Assembly (NCBI GenBank): GCA_034430175.1
Contig: DAOUFI010000032.1
Location: forward strand, 62,001 to 126,000
Length of the DNA: 64,000 bases
Direction of reading: 5' to 3'
Source: UBA6107 sp034430175
GTDB taxonomy: Bacteria > Chloroflexota > Anaerolineae > Anaerolineales > Anaerolineaceae
Under the pieces are notes generated by a model. The model did not search any database. It saw only the letters and a program-made list of their open reading frames with translations, and was not told where the DNA came from. Positions within the stretch are counted from its first letter, which is position 1; each line of letters starts with the position of its first letter. The position numbers and the translations under genes are program-made. Below are positions 49,734 through 59,448 of this stretch, in pieces.

Positions 49734-50780
49734 ATGCAAAAGAATGAAATAGATCGTCAGGTGGAACATGAGATTGCGGACCAGCCGCGCGCTCTGAATG
49801 AACTGATGCGTTTTTACGCGTTACCCGATTGCCGTGAATTGCTTCATCGCGTGAGTATATCAGGTGAGAGGAGAGTACTGTTCACAGGGATGGGTGCTTC
49901 TTTCCATGCAGCGATGATTGGAGCTGAATTAAGCCGCAGGGGAGGTATGGATGGAACTTCTGCCCTTGCCAGCGATGTGATCGACTGGTCAGGTCCAATC
50001 ATAAACCAGTATGACTGGGTGATCTACCTTTCGCAATCAGGTGCCAGCGGCGAAGTGACACCGTTGCTTGAAAAATTGGATCCTTCCAGGCTGATCGCCA
50101 TCACGAACGATCCTGCCAGCTTGCTGGGCAAAGCCGCAGTGTTGACATTGCCGCTTTGTGCTGGCGAGGAAAAATGGATCGCGTCAAAGACCTACCTGAA
50201 CTCCCTTGCGCTACTCCGATTGGTGACAGGTTGCTGGATAGATGGCGACGACGCCATTGATCGCGTCCTCGGAGATATCAAGAAGATTCGTCAGCGCTTG
50301 CAGGTCATCCTCGAAGCCAGAGAGTCTCTTTCGAAGCGATGGCTGGATCTATTAGGTGACGATAAACGGCTGGTGATCCTCGGAAGCGGAATTCAGTCGG
50401 TCTCTGCCAGACAAACCGCGCTCTTGCTGGCCGAATGGGCAAAGCTGCCAACCCTGGCCTGTTCTTTTGATGAATTTCGCCATGGTCTGATCGAAACGGT
50501 TGATGACCACACGACTGTACTGGTTTTCCAGTCATCAGATCACGAGACTCCACAAGAACGAGAGCGAATTGGTCAATTACATGAGATCGGTGGTAGGGTA
50601 ATCCGAGTACTAGATGGGTTACCTTTGGAGTGGGGTGAGTTGCAAAGAACCGTAGCGGAGGTCGATGGGGGATTATCGCCGCTGCTCGATGCTGTGGCAG
50701 CACAAATTTTATGTCTATCGTTGGCTTCAAGAAATGGCCAATCCGGCTTCAGATATATTAAAAAGGTCGTGGCTGGGTGA
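49734..50780 (+). CDS. SIS-domain sugar-phosphate isomerase-like protein (GlmS C-terminal type)
   Basis: A 348-residue protein with two SIS domains like the isomerase half of GlmS or AgaS. The first has FTGMGASFHAA and YLSQSGASGEV (about 50 and 100), the second VILGSGIQSVSARQTALLLAEW (about 215-235). No glutaminase domain, so it is probably a sugar-phosphate aldose-ketose isomerase or deaminase. ATG 49734 is chosen over 49719 because GGAGGA lies just upstream. Confidence 0.85.
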   Translation: MQKNEIDRQVEHEIADQPRALNELMRFYALPDCRELLHRVSISGERRVLFTGMGASFHAAMIGAELSRRGGMDGTSALASDVIDWSGPIINQYDWVIYLSQSGASGEVTPLLEKLDPSRLIAITNDPASLLGKAAVLTLPLCAGEEKWIASKTYLNSLALLRLVTGCWIDGDDAIDRVLGDIKKIRQRLQVILEARESLSKRWLDLLGDDKRLVILGSGIQSVSARQTALLLAEWAKLPTLACSFDEFRHGLIETVDDHTTVLVFQSSDHETPQERERIGQLHEIGGRVIRVLDGLPLEWGELQRTVAEVDGGLSPLLDAVAAQILCLSLASRNGQSGFRYIKKVVAG

Positions 50781-50850
50781 TAGAAAACTGAATCCAATTT
50801 CGTTATACTGTAATTACTTAATTGTTTCATAATCTGCAGGCGGTATTCAA

Positions 50851-53800
50851 ATGTCCAGAATCAGCGAAAAGAATGCCGGGATCAGCGATCGGTTGGATTT
50901 ACAGAATAAACGGGTACAGAGATGGATCGTTGTACTCGTAATCTTTTTACTAGTTTCGCTTAGTTCGATTGCCGTTGCAGTCTACTTCCTCCAAGTTCAG
51001 CATTTAACCAAAGATCAGGAAAAACAACTTGGAATCATCTGTGACAGTAAAATTTCAGAAATTGTCGCATGGCGAACAGCCCGGGTGGGAGACGGAAAGA
51101 TCATCCAGTCCAATCAGCAGATCGCATTAATGGTTAAGAAGCTTCTTGATGATCCAACAAATAGTAGTTATCAGCAACAAAATTTGCAATGGATGAGCGA
51201 CACCCGATCATCCTATGGATACCGGACGTTTGTTTTGTATGATACTTTTGGTAATAAAGTGATGGGGGATCCAGTAAACCAGGTCTCACCATCCAGTGAA
51301 TTAATGTCAGATCTTGAGACTGCGATAAAACAAAACAAAGTCTATTTATCTGACTTGCATTTGGACCCAGACAACAGCACGGTTTTCATGGATTTGTTTA
51401 TCCCGATCAATGAGCCTTATGTGGATTACACAAAAGTAATCGCTGTTATCGATCTCCGGATTGATCCTAACCAGAACCTTTACCCGATACTCACACAGTG
51501 GCCCATACAAAGCAAGACCGGAGAGACAGTACTGATTCGGGTGGATGGACAATTAATCACGTACCTCAATTCATTGCGCTTTCAACCGTATTCGGCGTTG
51601 AAACTGCAATTGCCCCTAGATACGCCAGATTTACCCGCTGCTGTTGTCGCAAGAGGGAACACAGATGTCCATCAAGGAAAGGACTACCGGGATCACGAGG
51701 TGATCTACACGGGTCGAGCTGTTCCCGGCACGAACTGGTTTTTACTGGCGAAGATGGATCGGGACGAGATTTTTGCCGGAGTCAGAAAGCAGGGTTGGGC
51801 TCTAGCGTCAGTGCTTGTATCAGTGGTTATCTCTGTCATCTCGGTCGGATTCACTTTATTCGAAAGGCAACGCAGACTCTATGTCAGCGAGATGCACCAA
51901 TTGGTAAAAGAACGCGAGGAGATCAGAGATCGCTACAAACTGATTTTCGATGGGGGTAATGACATTATCTTAATGTTCGACGAGTTGGGACGGATAGTTG
52001 ATTGGAATGACCGAGCTCTGGAAGCATATGGCTATGACTGGGAAGAATTGAAACAACTGTCGTTAATGGATTTACGAATTCCCAGTAAACGACAGTCAGT
52101 TGCAAAGTTTTTCGAACAGATTAACAGGCTGGGAGCCATGCGTTTTGAGTCTGAGCACTTACGAAAAAATGGCAGTTCTTTTCCAGTCGAAGGAAGTATC
52201 CGACAAATCACGATACAGGATCAAAGATTTTTCCTTGATATTATCCGCGATATCAGCGAACGTAAAGCAGCTCAGAACAAACTGGAAGAAAGCGAAGCCC
52301 GATACCGTGGCTTGATCGAACACTCAACCGATGGAATATTTACCGCGGACCTGACCGGTCGGTTCGTATCAGTTAACGATGTGGGTTGTGACATAACGGG
52401 ATATTCGCGTAAAGAAATCCTTAAAAAAAATGTCCTTGACTTAATCAGTGAAGAAAGCTTAATTCAAGAGCCAACTCATTTTTGGGAGATTGCCAAAGGG
52501 ACAAACAATTATTTCGTCACAGAAAGAAAAGTAAAAAGAAAAGACGGAAGTTTGATTCCTGTTGAGATCAGCGTATTTAGGCTTCCGGATGACAGAATAC
52601 AGGGAATCGTTCGGGATATCAGTGAACGAGTAAAACATCATGAAGAGATCGAAGCGGCATTAGCGAGATATCGGCAATTCTTTGAAATGAACCCCATCTC
52701 CACCTATGTTTTTGACATTGAGAATGGAAAGATATTGGACGCAAATAGAGCGGCGTTGGAATTTTATGGGTATGCTAAAGACGAATTCATCGGGTTGAAT
52801 GTTGACAGTATCCAAATTAAACAACCTGGAGAACCCCATAATTTTGACAGTAATCATGATCAGCAAACTTTAATAACTCGAAAGCACAAAAAGAAAGACG
52901 GCAGTGAAGTTTTCGTTGAATTGAACAGTCACCTAATCGATTTTGATGGAAAACCTGCCCGAATTGTGCTTGAGATCGATATCACCGATAAACTACACGC
53001 TGAAGAAACTCTTAAAGAGAACCTGAGTAATTTGCAAAGCATTATTGATACATCACCCTTGGCGATCATCACACTGGATAAAAAGGGAAATACCACCTTG
53101 TGGAATAATGCAGCCGAGAGAATATTTGGCTGGAAAGCTGAAGAGGTTATTGGAAAGAAACCCGAGATATTCCTTGATTCTGAGGGAGACAACCTGAAAT
53201 CGGTTCTTGATCGAATTTTCCACAGCGATCAAGCGATCAGTTATGAGGGGATTCGCAAGCGGAAGGATGGCCGTCTGATTAATGTGCTTGTATCGGCATC
53301 CACTATCCATGATTACCAAGGTAAGGTCAAGGGTGTTTTAGGGATTCTTTCAGATATTACCGAGATTAAGTTGGCTGAGGCAACTCAAAAAGCACTGGCA
53401 GAAGAACGCGATTCCCTGTTGACCCGGTTACAGCTTCAATTTAAAAATTTGCCGGTAGGATTCCTGCTCACAGATGCCAATTTAACTGTTCTGGATTGGA
53501 ACCCACAGGCCGAAAAGATATTCGGCTACTCAAGGGAAGAGATGATCGGTAAGTCAGAATTCGGTACGATCATTCCTGAAGACCAGTCACAGACAGTAAA
53601 ACATGTGATAGAACGTTCGCTTATACATAACCAAATGCTGATATCAACCAACGAGAACTTTACCAAAGAAGGTCGTCGCATCATGGTGGAATGGCGCAAC
53701 ACGCCGCTCTGGGATGAATCAGGCAAATTGATTGCCATGATGAACACAGCTATCGACGTGACTGAAAAACTGGAAGCGGAAAAGAAAATTCGCGAATCTG

Positions 53801-55332
53801 AAGAAAAATTGCGGGCATTATTTGATTCGAAATTGATTGGAATCATTTTTGGTGATGTCTATGGCCATATATATTCTGCCAACGATGTCTATCTGAATAT
53901 CATCGGCTATTCAAGAGAAGACCTCGAGGCTGGTCGAATCTTCTGGGACGAGATCACCCCGAAAGAGTATCTTTCCCTTGATGAACAGGCGATTGAACAA
54001 GCAAAACGAGAAGGAGTCTGTACACCCTACGAAAAACAGTACATAAGCAAAAATGGGACGATTGTTTGGGTGTTGGTTGGTTTCGTTTTGGTTGGAGATG
54101 ATCGTGAACAATCAATCGCTTTTATCCTAGACATCACGGAGCGAAAAAAGACAGAACAGGCTCTGCGCGAGAGCGAAGTCCGCTACAGTGAGTTATTCAG
54201 AAACATGGTGGACGGAATGGCTTTCTGTAAAATGATCTACGATAAAAACGGTAATGCGATCGATTACGTCAATATCATGGTGAACGAATCATTCGAACAA
54301 CTCACCGGGTTAAAAGGCGTTGAAGGGAAGAGGATCACCGAAGCGATCCCGGGGATCCGGGACAGCAATCCTGATTTGTTTGAAATTTATGGTAGAGTGG
54401 CGCGAACAGGTCAACCGGAGTCCTTTGAAACATTCGTGGCAGGGCTTGATCGGTATTATTCAATCCATGTTTATAGCGCAGAAAAGGGATACTTCACGGT
54501 AATTTTCGAAGATATTACAGCGCGCAAGAAAGCCGAAGCCGAAATCATCAAGTTGAATGAAGGTCTGGAGTTAAGGGTCAAAGAAAGAACCGCAGAATTG
54601 CAGCAAGCCATCCAGGAACTTGAAGCATTTACATATTCCGTTTCACATGACCTGCGCGCGCCCATCCGCGCGATTGACGGATTCTCACAGATCATTTTCG
54701 ATGAGCACAAGGATGAAATCGACGCAGAGACTCTAAGATATCTCCAGATCATCCGCAAGAACACTCACAACATGGGACAATTGGTGGACGATCTCCTGGC
54801 ATTTTCGAGGCTTGGCAAACAAGCGATTCAAAAAGGTGAAGTAAATTTGAATTTCCTTGTCAAGGAAGTCATCACCGATATTAAGCAATTAAATCCAAGC
54901 CGGCGAATCAATTTCACGGTTAAGAAAATGAAGCCTTGCCTGGCGGATGCCGGATTGCTCAAACAGGCTTATGTGAATCTGATCTCGAACGCGGTCAAAT
55001 TTACCCGCAATCGGGAAAAAGCTTTGATCGAGATCGGGCAAACCACATGTAAACCTCGTTTGGAAGATGGTAGTTACGGTGAGATGATCAGATGTTATTA
55101 TGTTAGAGACAATGGTGTAGGATTTGACATGCGCTTTTACGATAAACTGTTTGGCGTTTTTCACCGTTTACATAGTATCGAAGATTACGAGGGCACCGGA
55201 GTTGGCCTGGCGATCGTCAAGCGAGTTATCGAAAAACACGGCGGTATTATTTGGGCAGAGTCCAAGATCGATATTGGGACAACTTTCTATTTCACGTTGG
55301 GTAAAGAGAGGAAAAATGACCAACATGATTGA
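50851..55332 (+). CDS. Membrane-bound multi-PAS sensor histidine kinase
   Basis: A 1493-residue sensor. TM1 about 27-50, extracytoplasmic Cache-like domain about 51-310, TM2 about 313-338, then seven PAS domains in series (near 365, 485, 605, 730, 855, 980 and 1110), a coiled coil (ELRVKERTAELQQAIQELE), HisKA with H1266 in VSHDLRAPIR, N box NLISNAVKF, G1 DNGVGFD and G2 GTGVGLAIV. The signal is unknown. It overlaps the response regulator by 17 bases, so the pair is translated together. Confidence 0.93.
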   Translation: MSRISEKNAGISDRLDLQNKRVQRWIVVLVIFLLVSLSSIAVAVYFLQVQHLTKDQEKQLGIICDSKISEIVAWRTARVGDGKIIQSNQQIALMVKKLLDDPTNSSYQQQNLQWMSDTRSSYGYRTFVLYDTFGNKVMGDPVNQVSPSSELMSDLETAIKQNKVYLSDLHLDPDNSTVFMDLFIPINEPYVDYTKVIAVIDLRIDPNQNLYPILTQWPIQSKTGETVLIRVDGQLITYLNSLRFQPYSALKLQLPLDTPDLPAAVVARGNTDVHQGKDYRDHEVIYTGRAVPGTNWFLLAKMDRDEIFAGVRKQGWALASVLVSVVISVISVGFTLFERQRRLYVSEMHQLVKEREEIRDRYKLIFDGGNDIILMFDELGRIVDWNDRALEAYGYDWEELKQLSLMDLRIPSKRQSVAKFFEQINRLGAMRFESEHLRKNGSSFPVEGSIRQITIQDQRFFLDIIRDISERKAAQNKLEESEARYRGLIEHSTDGIFTADLTGRFVSVNDVGCDITGYSRKEILKKNVLDLISEESLIQEPTHFWEIAKGTNNYFVTERKVKRKDGSLIPVEISVFRLPDDRIQGIVRDISERVKHHEEIEAALARYRQFFEMNPISTYVFDIENGKILDANRAALEFYGYAKDEFIGLNVDSIQIKQPGEPHNFDSNHDQQTLITRKHKKKDGSEVFVELNSHLIDFDGKPARIVLEIDITDKLHAEETLKENLSNLQSIIDTSPLAIITLDKKGNTTLWNNAAERIFGWKAEEVIGKKPEIFLDSEGDNLKSVLDRIFHSDQAISYEGIRKRKDGRLINVLVSASTIHDYQGKVKGVLGILSDITEIKLAEATQKALAEERDSLLTRLQLQFKNLPVGFLLTDANLTVLDWNPQAEKIFGYSREEMIGKSEFGTIIPEDQSQTVKHVIERSLIHNQMLISTNENFTKEGRRIMVEWRNTPLWDESGKLIAMMNTAIDVTEKLEAEKKIRESEEKLRALFDSKLIGIIFGDVYGHIYSANDVYLNIIGYSREDLEAGRIFWDEITPKEYLSLDEQAIEQAKREGVCTPYEKQYISKNGTIVWVLVGFVLVGDDREQSIAFILDITERKKTEQALRESEVRYSELFRNMVDGMAFCKMIYDKNGNAIDYVNIMVNESFEQLTGLKGVEGKRITEAIPGIRDSNPDLFEIYGRVARTGQPESFETFVAGLDRYYSIHVYSAEKGYFTVIFEDITARKKAEAEIIKLNEGLELRVKERTAELQQAIQELEAFTYSVSHDLRAPIRAIDGFSQIIFDEHKDEIDAETLRYLQIIRKNTHNMGQLVDDLLAFSRLGKQAIQKGEVNLNFLVKEVITDIKQLNPSRRINFTVKKMKPCLADAGLLKQAYVNLISNAVKFTRNREKALIEIGQTTCKPRLEDGSYGEMIRCYYVRDNGVGFDMRFYDKLFGVFHRLHSIEDYEGTGVGLAIVKRVIEKHGGIIWAESKIDIGTTFYFTLGKERKNDQHD

Positions 55333-55780
55333 AATTTTGTACGTTGAATATAATCCTAGTGATGTCGAACTGACGATGCACGCGTTCAAAAAAAATCACT
55401 TGGCCAATAATATTTTAATCGCCAGAGACGGTGAAGAAGCTCTCGAAATAATCTTTGGTAGAGATCAAGAGAAAACCGCTGATCTGGAGCATTATCCACG
55501 GGTCATCCTCCTGGATCTGAAACTTCCCAAAGTGGATGGCCTGGAAGTGTTGAAAAAGCTAAAGGAAGATGACCGTACCAAAATGATCCCAGTGGTGGTA
55601 TTGACCTCTTCACGCGAAGAACGCGATATTGTTGAATCATATCGTCTTGGGGTAAACAGTTATATCGTCAAGCCGGTTGATTTCGAAAAATTTGTTGAGG
55701 CTGTTCGTACTTTGGGTATGTACTGGTTGTTATTGAATCAATGGCCAACTTGCGTGACAAAAAATGATTCAGAGCAGTAA
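55316..55780 (+). CDS. Single-domain response regulator (Rcp1-like)
   Basis: A 154-residue receiver with no output domain, of the type paired with phytochrome or PAS kinases. Phosphoacceptor D67 in ILLDLKLP, the Thr in VVLTSS and the Lys in IVKPVD are present. The N-terminal acidic pair, usually Glu-Asp in VEDNP, reads E11-Y12 (VEYNPSD), so one metal-binding acid is lost. AGAGAGG stands 4 bases before ATG 55316; another ATG follows at 55325. It likely relays phosphate from the kinase that ends within it. Confidence 0.9.
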   Translation: MTNMIEILYVEYNPSDVELTMHAFKKNHLANNILIARDGEEALEIIFGRDQEKTADLEHYPRVILLDLKLPKVDGLEVLKKLKEDDRTKMIPVVVLTSSREERDIVESYRLGVNSYIVKPVDFEKFVEAVRTLGMYWLLLNQWPTCVTKNDSEQ

Positions 55781-55802
55781 TTAACTGGCTATAATTACGG
55801 CT

Positions 55803-57011
55803 ATGCGATCGATTGAAGAATTGTATAGGATTGGCCATGGGCCATCCAGCAGCCATACCATGGGACCGCGATTGGCAGCCGAAAAATTCAGCAAAAAGAC
55901 GGCTCATGCTGCGCGCTATCGGGTAACGCTGTTTGGTAGCCTTGCCGCAACGGGTAAAGGGCACCTGACTGATGTCGCCATCAGCGACGCTTTCGTTCCC
56001 TGTCCGGTGGATTTTGTGTGGAAACCGGACGAGGAATTGCCGAAACACCCCAATGGTATGCTCTTTGAGGCATTCGACGATAATGGAGATTGTTACGAAC
56101 GCTGGCAGGGGTACAGCATTGGTGGTGGGGCGATCCTCGCTGAAGGTGAGAATCTAGAATCAAAACCTCTGTATAAGTTAACAACGATGCAGGATATTCT
56201 GCGTGTATGCACCCAGGAAGGCAAGACCTTTTGGGAATTTGTGGAAGATAACGAAGGAGCTAGAATTTGGCCCTTCCTTGAAAGAATCCTCAACGCGATG
56301 CACGAAAGCATTGACCGGGGACTGAATACCCAGGGGGTACTGCCAGGAGGGTTGGGTTTGGCGCGACATGCCTGGACGATGTACCGAAAGATCCAGATGG
56401 CCGGTGGAAAACTAAAGGCCGAAGGATACCTTCCCGCATACGCGTTGGCAGTTGCTGAAGAAAACGCCGTTGGCGGCAAGATCGTCACCGCACCCACCTG
56501 TGGTTCGGCAGGGGTATTGCCCGCGGTACTGCGGCACATCGAAGATACCATTCAAACGCCCAAGCGTGAATTGTTGCATGCGCTTGCCACTGCCGGGTTG
56601 ATCGGCAATCTGATCAAAGCCAACGCGTCCATCTCGGGTGCCGAGGTGGGCTGCCAGGGAGAGATCGGTTCCGCCTGTGCCATGGCAGCGGCTGCTGCCA
56701 CTCAATTGATGGGTGGCTCGATCCGCCAGATCGAATATGCCGCGGAGATGGGGCTGGAGCATCATCTTGGTTTGACTTGTGACCCGGTGAATGGCCTGGT
56801 GCAGATACCCTGTATTGAACGCAATGCCTTCGCGGCTACACGCGCGCTCGACTGTGCCACCTTCGCTCTCTATTCAGATGGCAGTCACCGTATCTCGTTC
56901 GATGAGGTGGTTAAGGTAATGGCTCGGACAGGCCGCGATCTCCCCCATGTCTACCGTGAGACAGCTGAGGGTGGTTTGGCCATTGTTTATCGCTTTCCAC
57001 CTCAAAAATGA
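55803..57011 (+). CDS. sdaA: L-serine ammonia-lyase, iron-sulfur-dependent
   Basis: A 402-residue single-chain enzyme with the beta domain first (HGPSSSHTMGPRLAAE) and alpha domain after about 160. It deaminates L-serine to pyruvate using a 4Fe-4S cluster. Cysteines are in TAPTCGSAGVLPA (about 233), GCQGEIGSACAMA (about 282) and LTCDPVNGLVQIPC (about 325). Starts 22 bases after the response regulator; whether cotranscribed is unclear. Confidence 0.93.
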   Translation: MRSIEELYRIGHGPSSSHTMGPRLAAEKFSKKTAHAARYRVTLFGSLAATGKGHLTDVAISDAFVPCPVDFVWKPDEELPKHPNGMLFEAFDDNGDCYERWQGYSIGGGAILAEGENLESKPLYKLTTMQDILRVCTQEGKTFWEFVEDNEGARIWPFLERILNAMHESIDRGLNTQGVLPGGLGLARHAWTMYRKIQMAGGKLKAEGYLPAYALAVAEENAVGGKIVTAPTCGSAGVLPAVLRHIEDTIQTPKRELLHALATAGLIGNLIKANASISGAEVGCQGEIGSACAMAAAAATQLMGGSIRQIEYAAEMGLEHHLGLTCDPVNGLVQIPCIERNAFAATRALDCATFALYSDGSHRISFDEVVKVMARTGRDLPHVYRETAEGGLAIVYRFPPQK

Positions 57012-57066
57012 CGAGCAAAATCTTCATAAATCAGGATCGATCGAATATTGGCTGATCCGGTTTTTA

Positions 57067-58263
57067 TTATTTGTTGATTTGAAATTGAGAAAGTTGCTCC
57101 CCTTGAGGAGAGAGAACGGTCACGGTCAGGAGATTGTCTTTGATCTCAATGCGCAGGTAGTGATACGCCTTGAACGAATCGACTATGTTAGGCCAGCCAT
57201 ATTCCGGGTCGTAAAGCTCACCTCCTCCGCCACCAATTGTGAGATAGGTAACACCATCCACCACAGCACGGGAGTAATAGTGATTGTGGCCTGAAAAAAC
57301 AATGGACACGCCGTAACGCGCCGCGATTGGATGGATGATCTTTTGCACCACTTTGTTGTTTTCGTGCGGCCCGGCTGACCAGCCTGGTTCGTGAAGAAGG
57401 ATAAATTTCCAGGGTTTGGATGAGGCGGCCAGGTCATCCCGCAGCCACTGCCAGCGTGGTGAGGTGGGATCGGTGTTCGAATAGAGGTCGATCACCACAA
57501 AGTGCGCTGGACCGTAGTCGAAAGACCAGTCGAAGGTTTGAGTATACGAATAGGGGTAATACTTGATGAACAATTTGGTGCCATCATGGTTGCCCATTGC
57601 GTTTACCCGCGGAAGCCGGCTGGAGAGTTCCACTATGTTTATCCTCCGCGCATCGAATTCATTTTCCTGCAGGCTTTCTTCCGATGCGTTGTCCATCAAG
57701 TCTCCCGCGTCGAATACAAAAGTTTGGCGGTAGGGATCATCACCGATCTCTTTCAAGATCGACGCGTCGATGGCGTCGTGGACATCCTGGTTGGACTGGG
57801 TATCACTGTAGCCCCAGAAGATCAAGTCCGTCGAGTTGGAATCGGGAGGGGTGGTAAAGCTGCTCTTGTACTCGCTGCTATTACTGCGTAAAACATAATG
57901 GTATTGTGTCGCGGATTGCAATCCAGTCAAAAGAACGCAGGTGGGTCCATCTACCGCGTTCGCCGGGACGACTTCTGATCCAGTTCCATAAGAATCATCC
58001 AATCCCCACAACAGGACAGCATCAGCGGGGGCAAAGAACTGCCAGCAAATCTTAAGGCTGGCTGGGTCGCCGGTCATGATGAGGTAGGGATATTTTCGAG
58101 CGGAAAGAGGCAGGGCTGTCGCAGTGGGTATCGGTGTTGATGTATTCGCCACCGTTGAAGGTGTTATGGATGGCGTTATGGTAGGTTCCAGTGGATACTC
58201 TTGCGTGCACCCTAACAACAGGGATGAAAAAAGTAACATATATAGAAAAAATTTGATTCTCAT
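57067..58263 (-). CDS. Metallophosphoesterase lipoprotein, purple-acid-phosphatase-like
   Basis: A 398-residue lipoprotein: signal peptide with lipobox LLGC (near residue 19), Thr/Pro linker (SITPSTV, about 30-55), fibronectin-type III-like domain (about 60-150: ATQYHYVLRS) and a calcineurin-like phosphoesterase domain with DTQSN, GDLMDN, GNHD, LHEP and GHNHYY motifs in order. Predicted secreted phosphatase or nuclease. ATG 58263 is used; an in-frame TTG at 58287 adds residues with no homology. Divergent from the methyltransferase with 27 bases between. Confidence 0.88.
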   Translation of the reverse strand: MRIKFFLYMLLFSSLLLGCTQEYPLEPTITPSITPSTVANTSTPIPTATALPLSARKYPYLIMTGDPASLKICWQFFAPADAVLLWGLDDSYGTGSEVVPANAVDGPTCVLLTGLQSATQYHYVLRSNSSEYKSSFTTPPDSNSTDLIFWGYSDTQSNQDVHDAIDASILKEIGDDPYRQTFVFDAGDLMDNASEESLQENEFDARRINIVELSSRLPRVNAMGNHDGTKLFIKYYPYSYTQTFDWSFDYGPAHFVVIDLYSNTDPTSPRWQWLRDDLAASSKPWKFILLHEPGWSAGPHENNKVVQKIIHPIAARYGVSIVFSGHNHYYSRAVVDGVTYLTIGGGGGELYDPEYGWPNIVDSFKAYHYLRIEIKDNLLTVTVLSPQGEQLSQFQINK

Positions 58264-58290
58264 ATCTTCATTGTAGACCTGTTTCAATCC

Positions 58291-59325
58291 ATGTTCAAAA
58301 TCAGTACAATTGATGGTATGAGAGATGATTTATTGGAATCCAGGCTGGAAAAAGCCTTTGAGGCCAGGCAATCGTTGATCGATCCTGAGCACCATCACGC
58401 ATTACGGCTCTATAGTGGATTCTATGAAGGCGATCCCGACCTGGTAATCGACCTGTACGGTCAAACCCTGGTTCTCAATAATTTTCGAAAAAGTCTGGTG
58501 TCAAGTGTTGGCCTGCTCGATAACGCGCAAGCTTATGCCCTGGAACGCTTTCCATGGATCACCTGTGCCATCCAAAAGACACGTTACGCCACGGACAACC
58601 TGCTTAAGCATGGCAAATTCTCTTTCGGCGACAATACCGACCCGTATGTAGTGGAGAACGGTATCCGTTATGCTGTGAACCTACGCATGAATCAGGACGC
58701 AAGTTTTTATATTGATACACGTAATTTGCGTACCTGGTTGAGTGACAACTCCGCCGGGAAAAGCGTATTAAACACTTTTGCTTACTCTGGCAGTCTGGGT
58801 GTGGCTGCCCTGGCCGGAGGCGCGAAGAAAGTGGTGCAAGTGGACCGAAACGCAACCTACCTTAGCCTGGCGCGGCAATCGGCGGCATTAAACCACCTGG
58901 ATCTTGGGAAGATGAAATTACGTGCCGCGGATTTCTTCAATGAAATGGGCAGATTCAAGCAGGAAGGCGAACTGTTTGATATTGCACTGCTCGACCCACC
59001 TTTTTTCTCTGTAACCGGCCGTGGCACAGTGGATATGATCAATGAGAGCTCGCGTCTCATCAACAAGATCAGACCTCTGGTGAAAGACGGCGGCGCACTG
59101 GTCGTGATCAACAACGCTTTGTTCCTGAGCGGCGCAGATTACATGAACAGCCTGTTTGAATTGTGCAGGGACGGATACCTGGAGGTCGAAACGATCGTAC
59201 CGGTGCCGTTGGACATTTGTGGGTATCCTGAAACGATTGTATCTACTGGGCCTGTCGACCCGGCGCCATTTAATCATGCCACCAAAATCGTGGTTCTGCG
59301 TGTGAAGCGGAAAACGCCAAGATGA
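58291..59325 (+). CDS. Class I SAM-dependent rRNA methyltransferase (RlmI-like)
   Basis: A 344-residue methyltransferase. N-terminal PUA-like/EEHEAD region (LRLYSGFYEGDPDLVIDLYG, about 45), SAM motif LNTFAYSGSLGVAAL (about 167), acidic loop VQVDRN (about 190) and catalytic LLDPPFFS (about 233). Family members (RlmI, RlmK) methylate 23S rRNA at C5 of cytosine or N2 of guanine; which is not decided. A TACAAT ends 7 bases before an internal ATG at 58318, so a leaderless start there is an alternative. Confidence 0.85.
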   Translation: MFKISTIDGMRDDLLESRLEKAFEARQSLIDPEHHHALRLYSGFYEGDPDLVIDLYGQTLVLNNFRKSLVSSVGLLDNAQAYALERFPWITCAIQKTRYATDNLLKHGKFSFGDNTDPYVVENGIRYAVNLRMNQDASFYIDTRNLRTWLSDNSAGKSVLNTFAYSGSLGVAALAGGAKKVVQVDRNATYLSLARQSAALNHLDLGKMKLRAADFFNEMGRFKQEGELFDIALLDPPFFSVTGRGTVDMINESSRLINKIRPLVKDGGALVVINNALFLSGADYMNSLFELCRDGYLEVETIVPVPLDICGYPETIVSTGPVDPAPFNHATKIVVLRVKRKTPR

Positions 59326-59448
59326 TTTATTGCTTCTCTAATGGAAGTGTTCGATCCTTTTATCAACCAGGCTTTTGTTTACCTTGCGAATTACTTGAAC
59401 AGAAGCTATTATTAGAAATTCAATAATTTTTAGCCATGGATTAACTAA

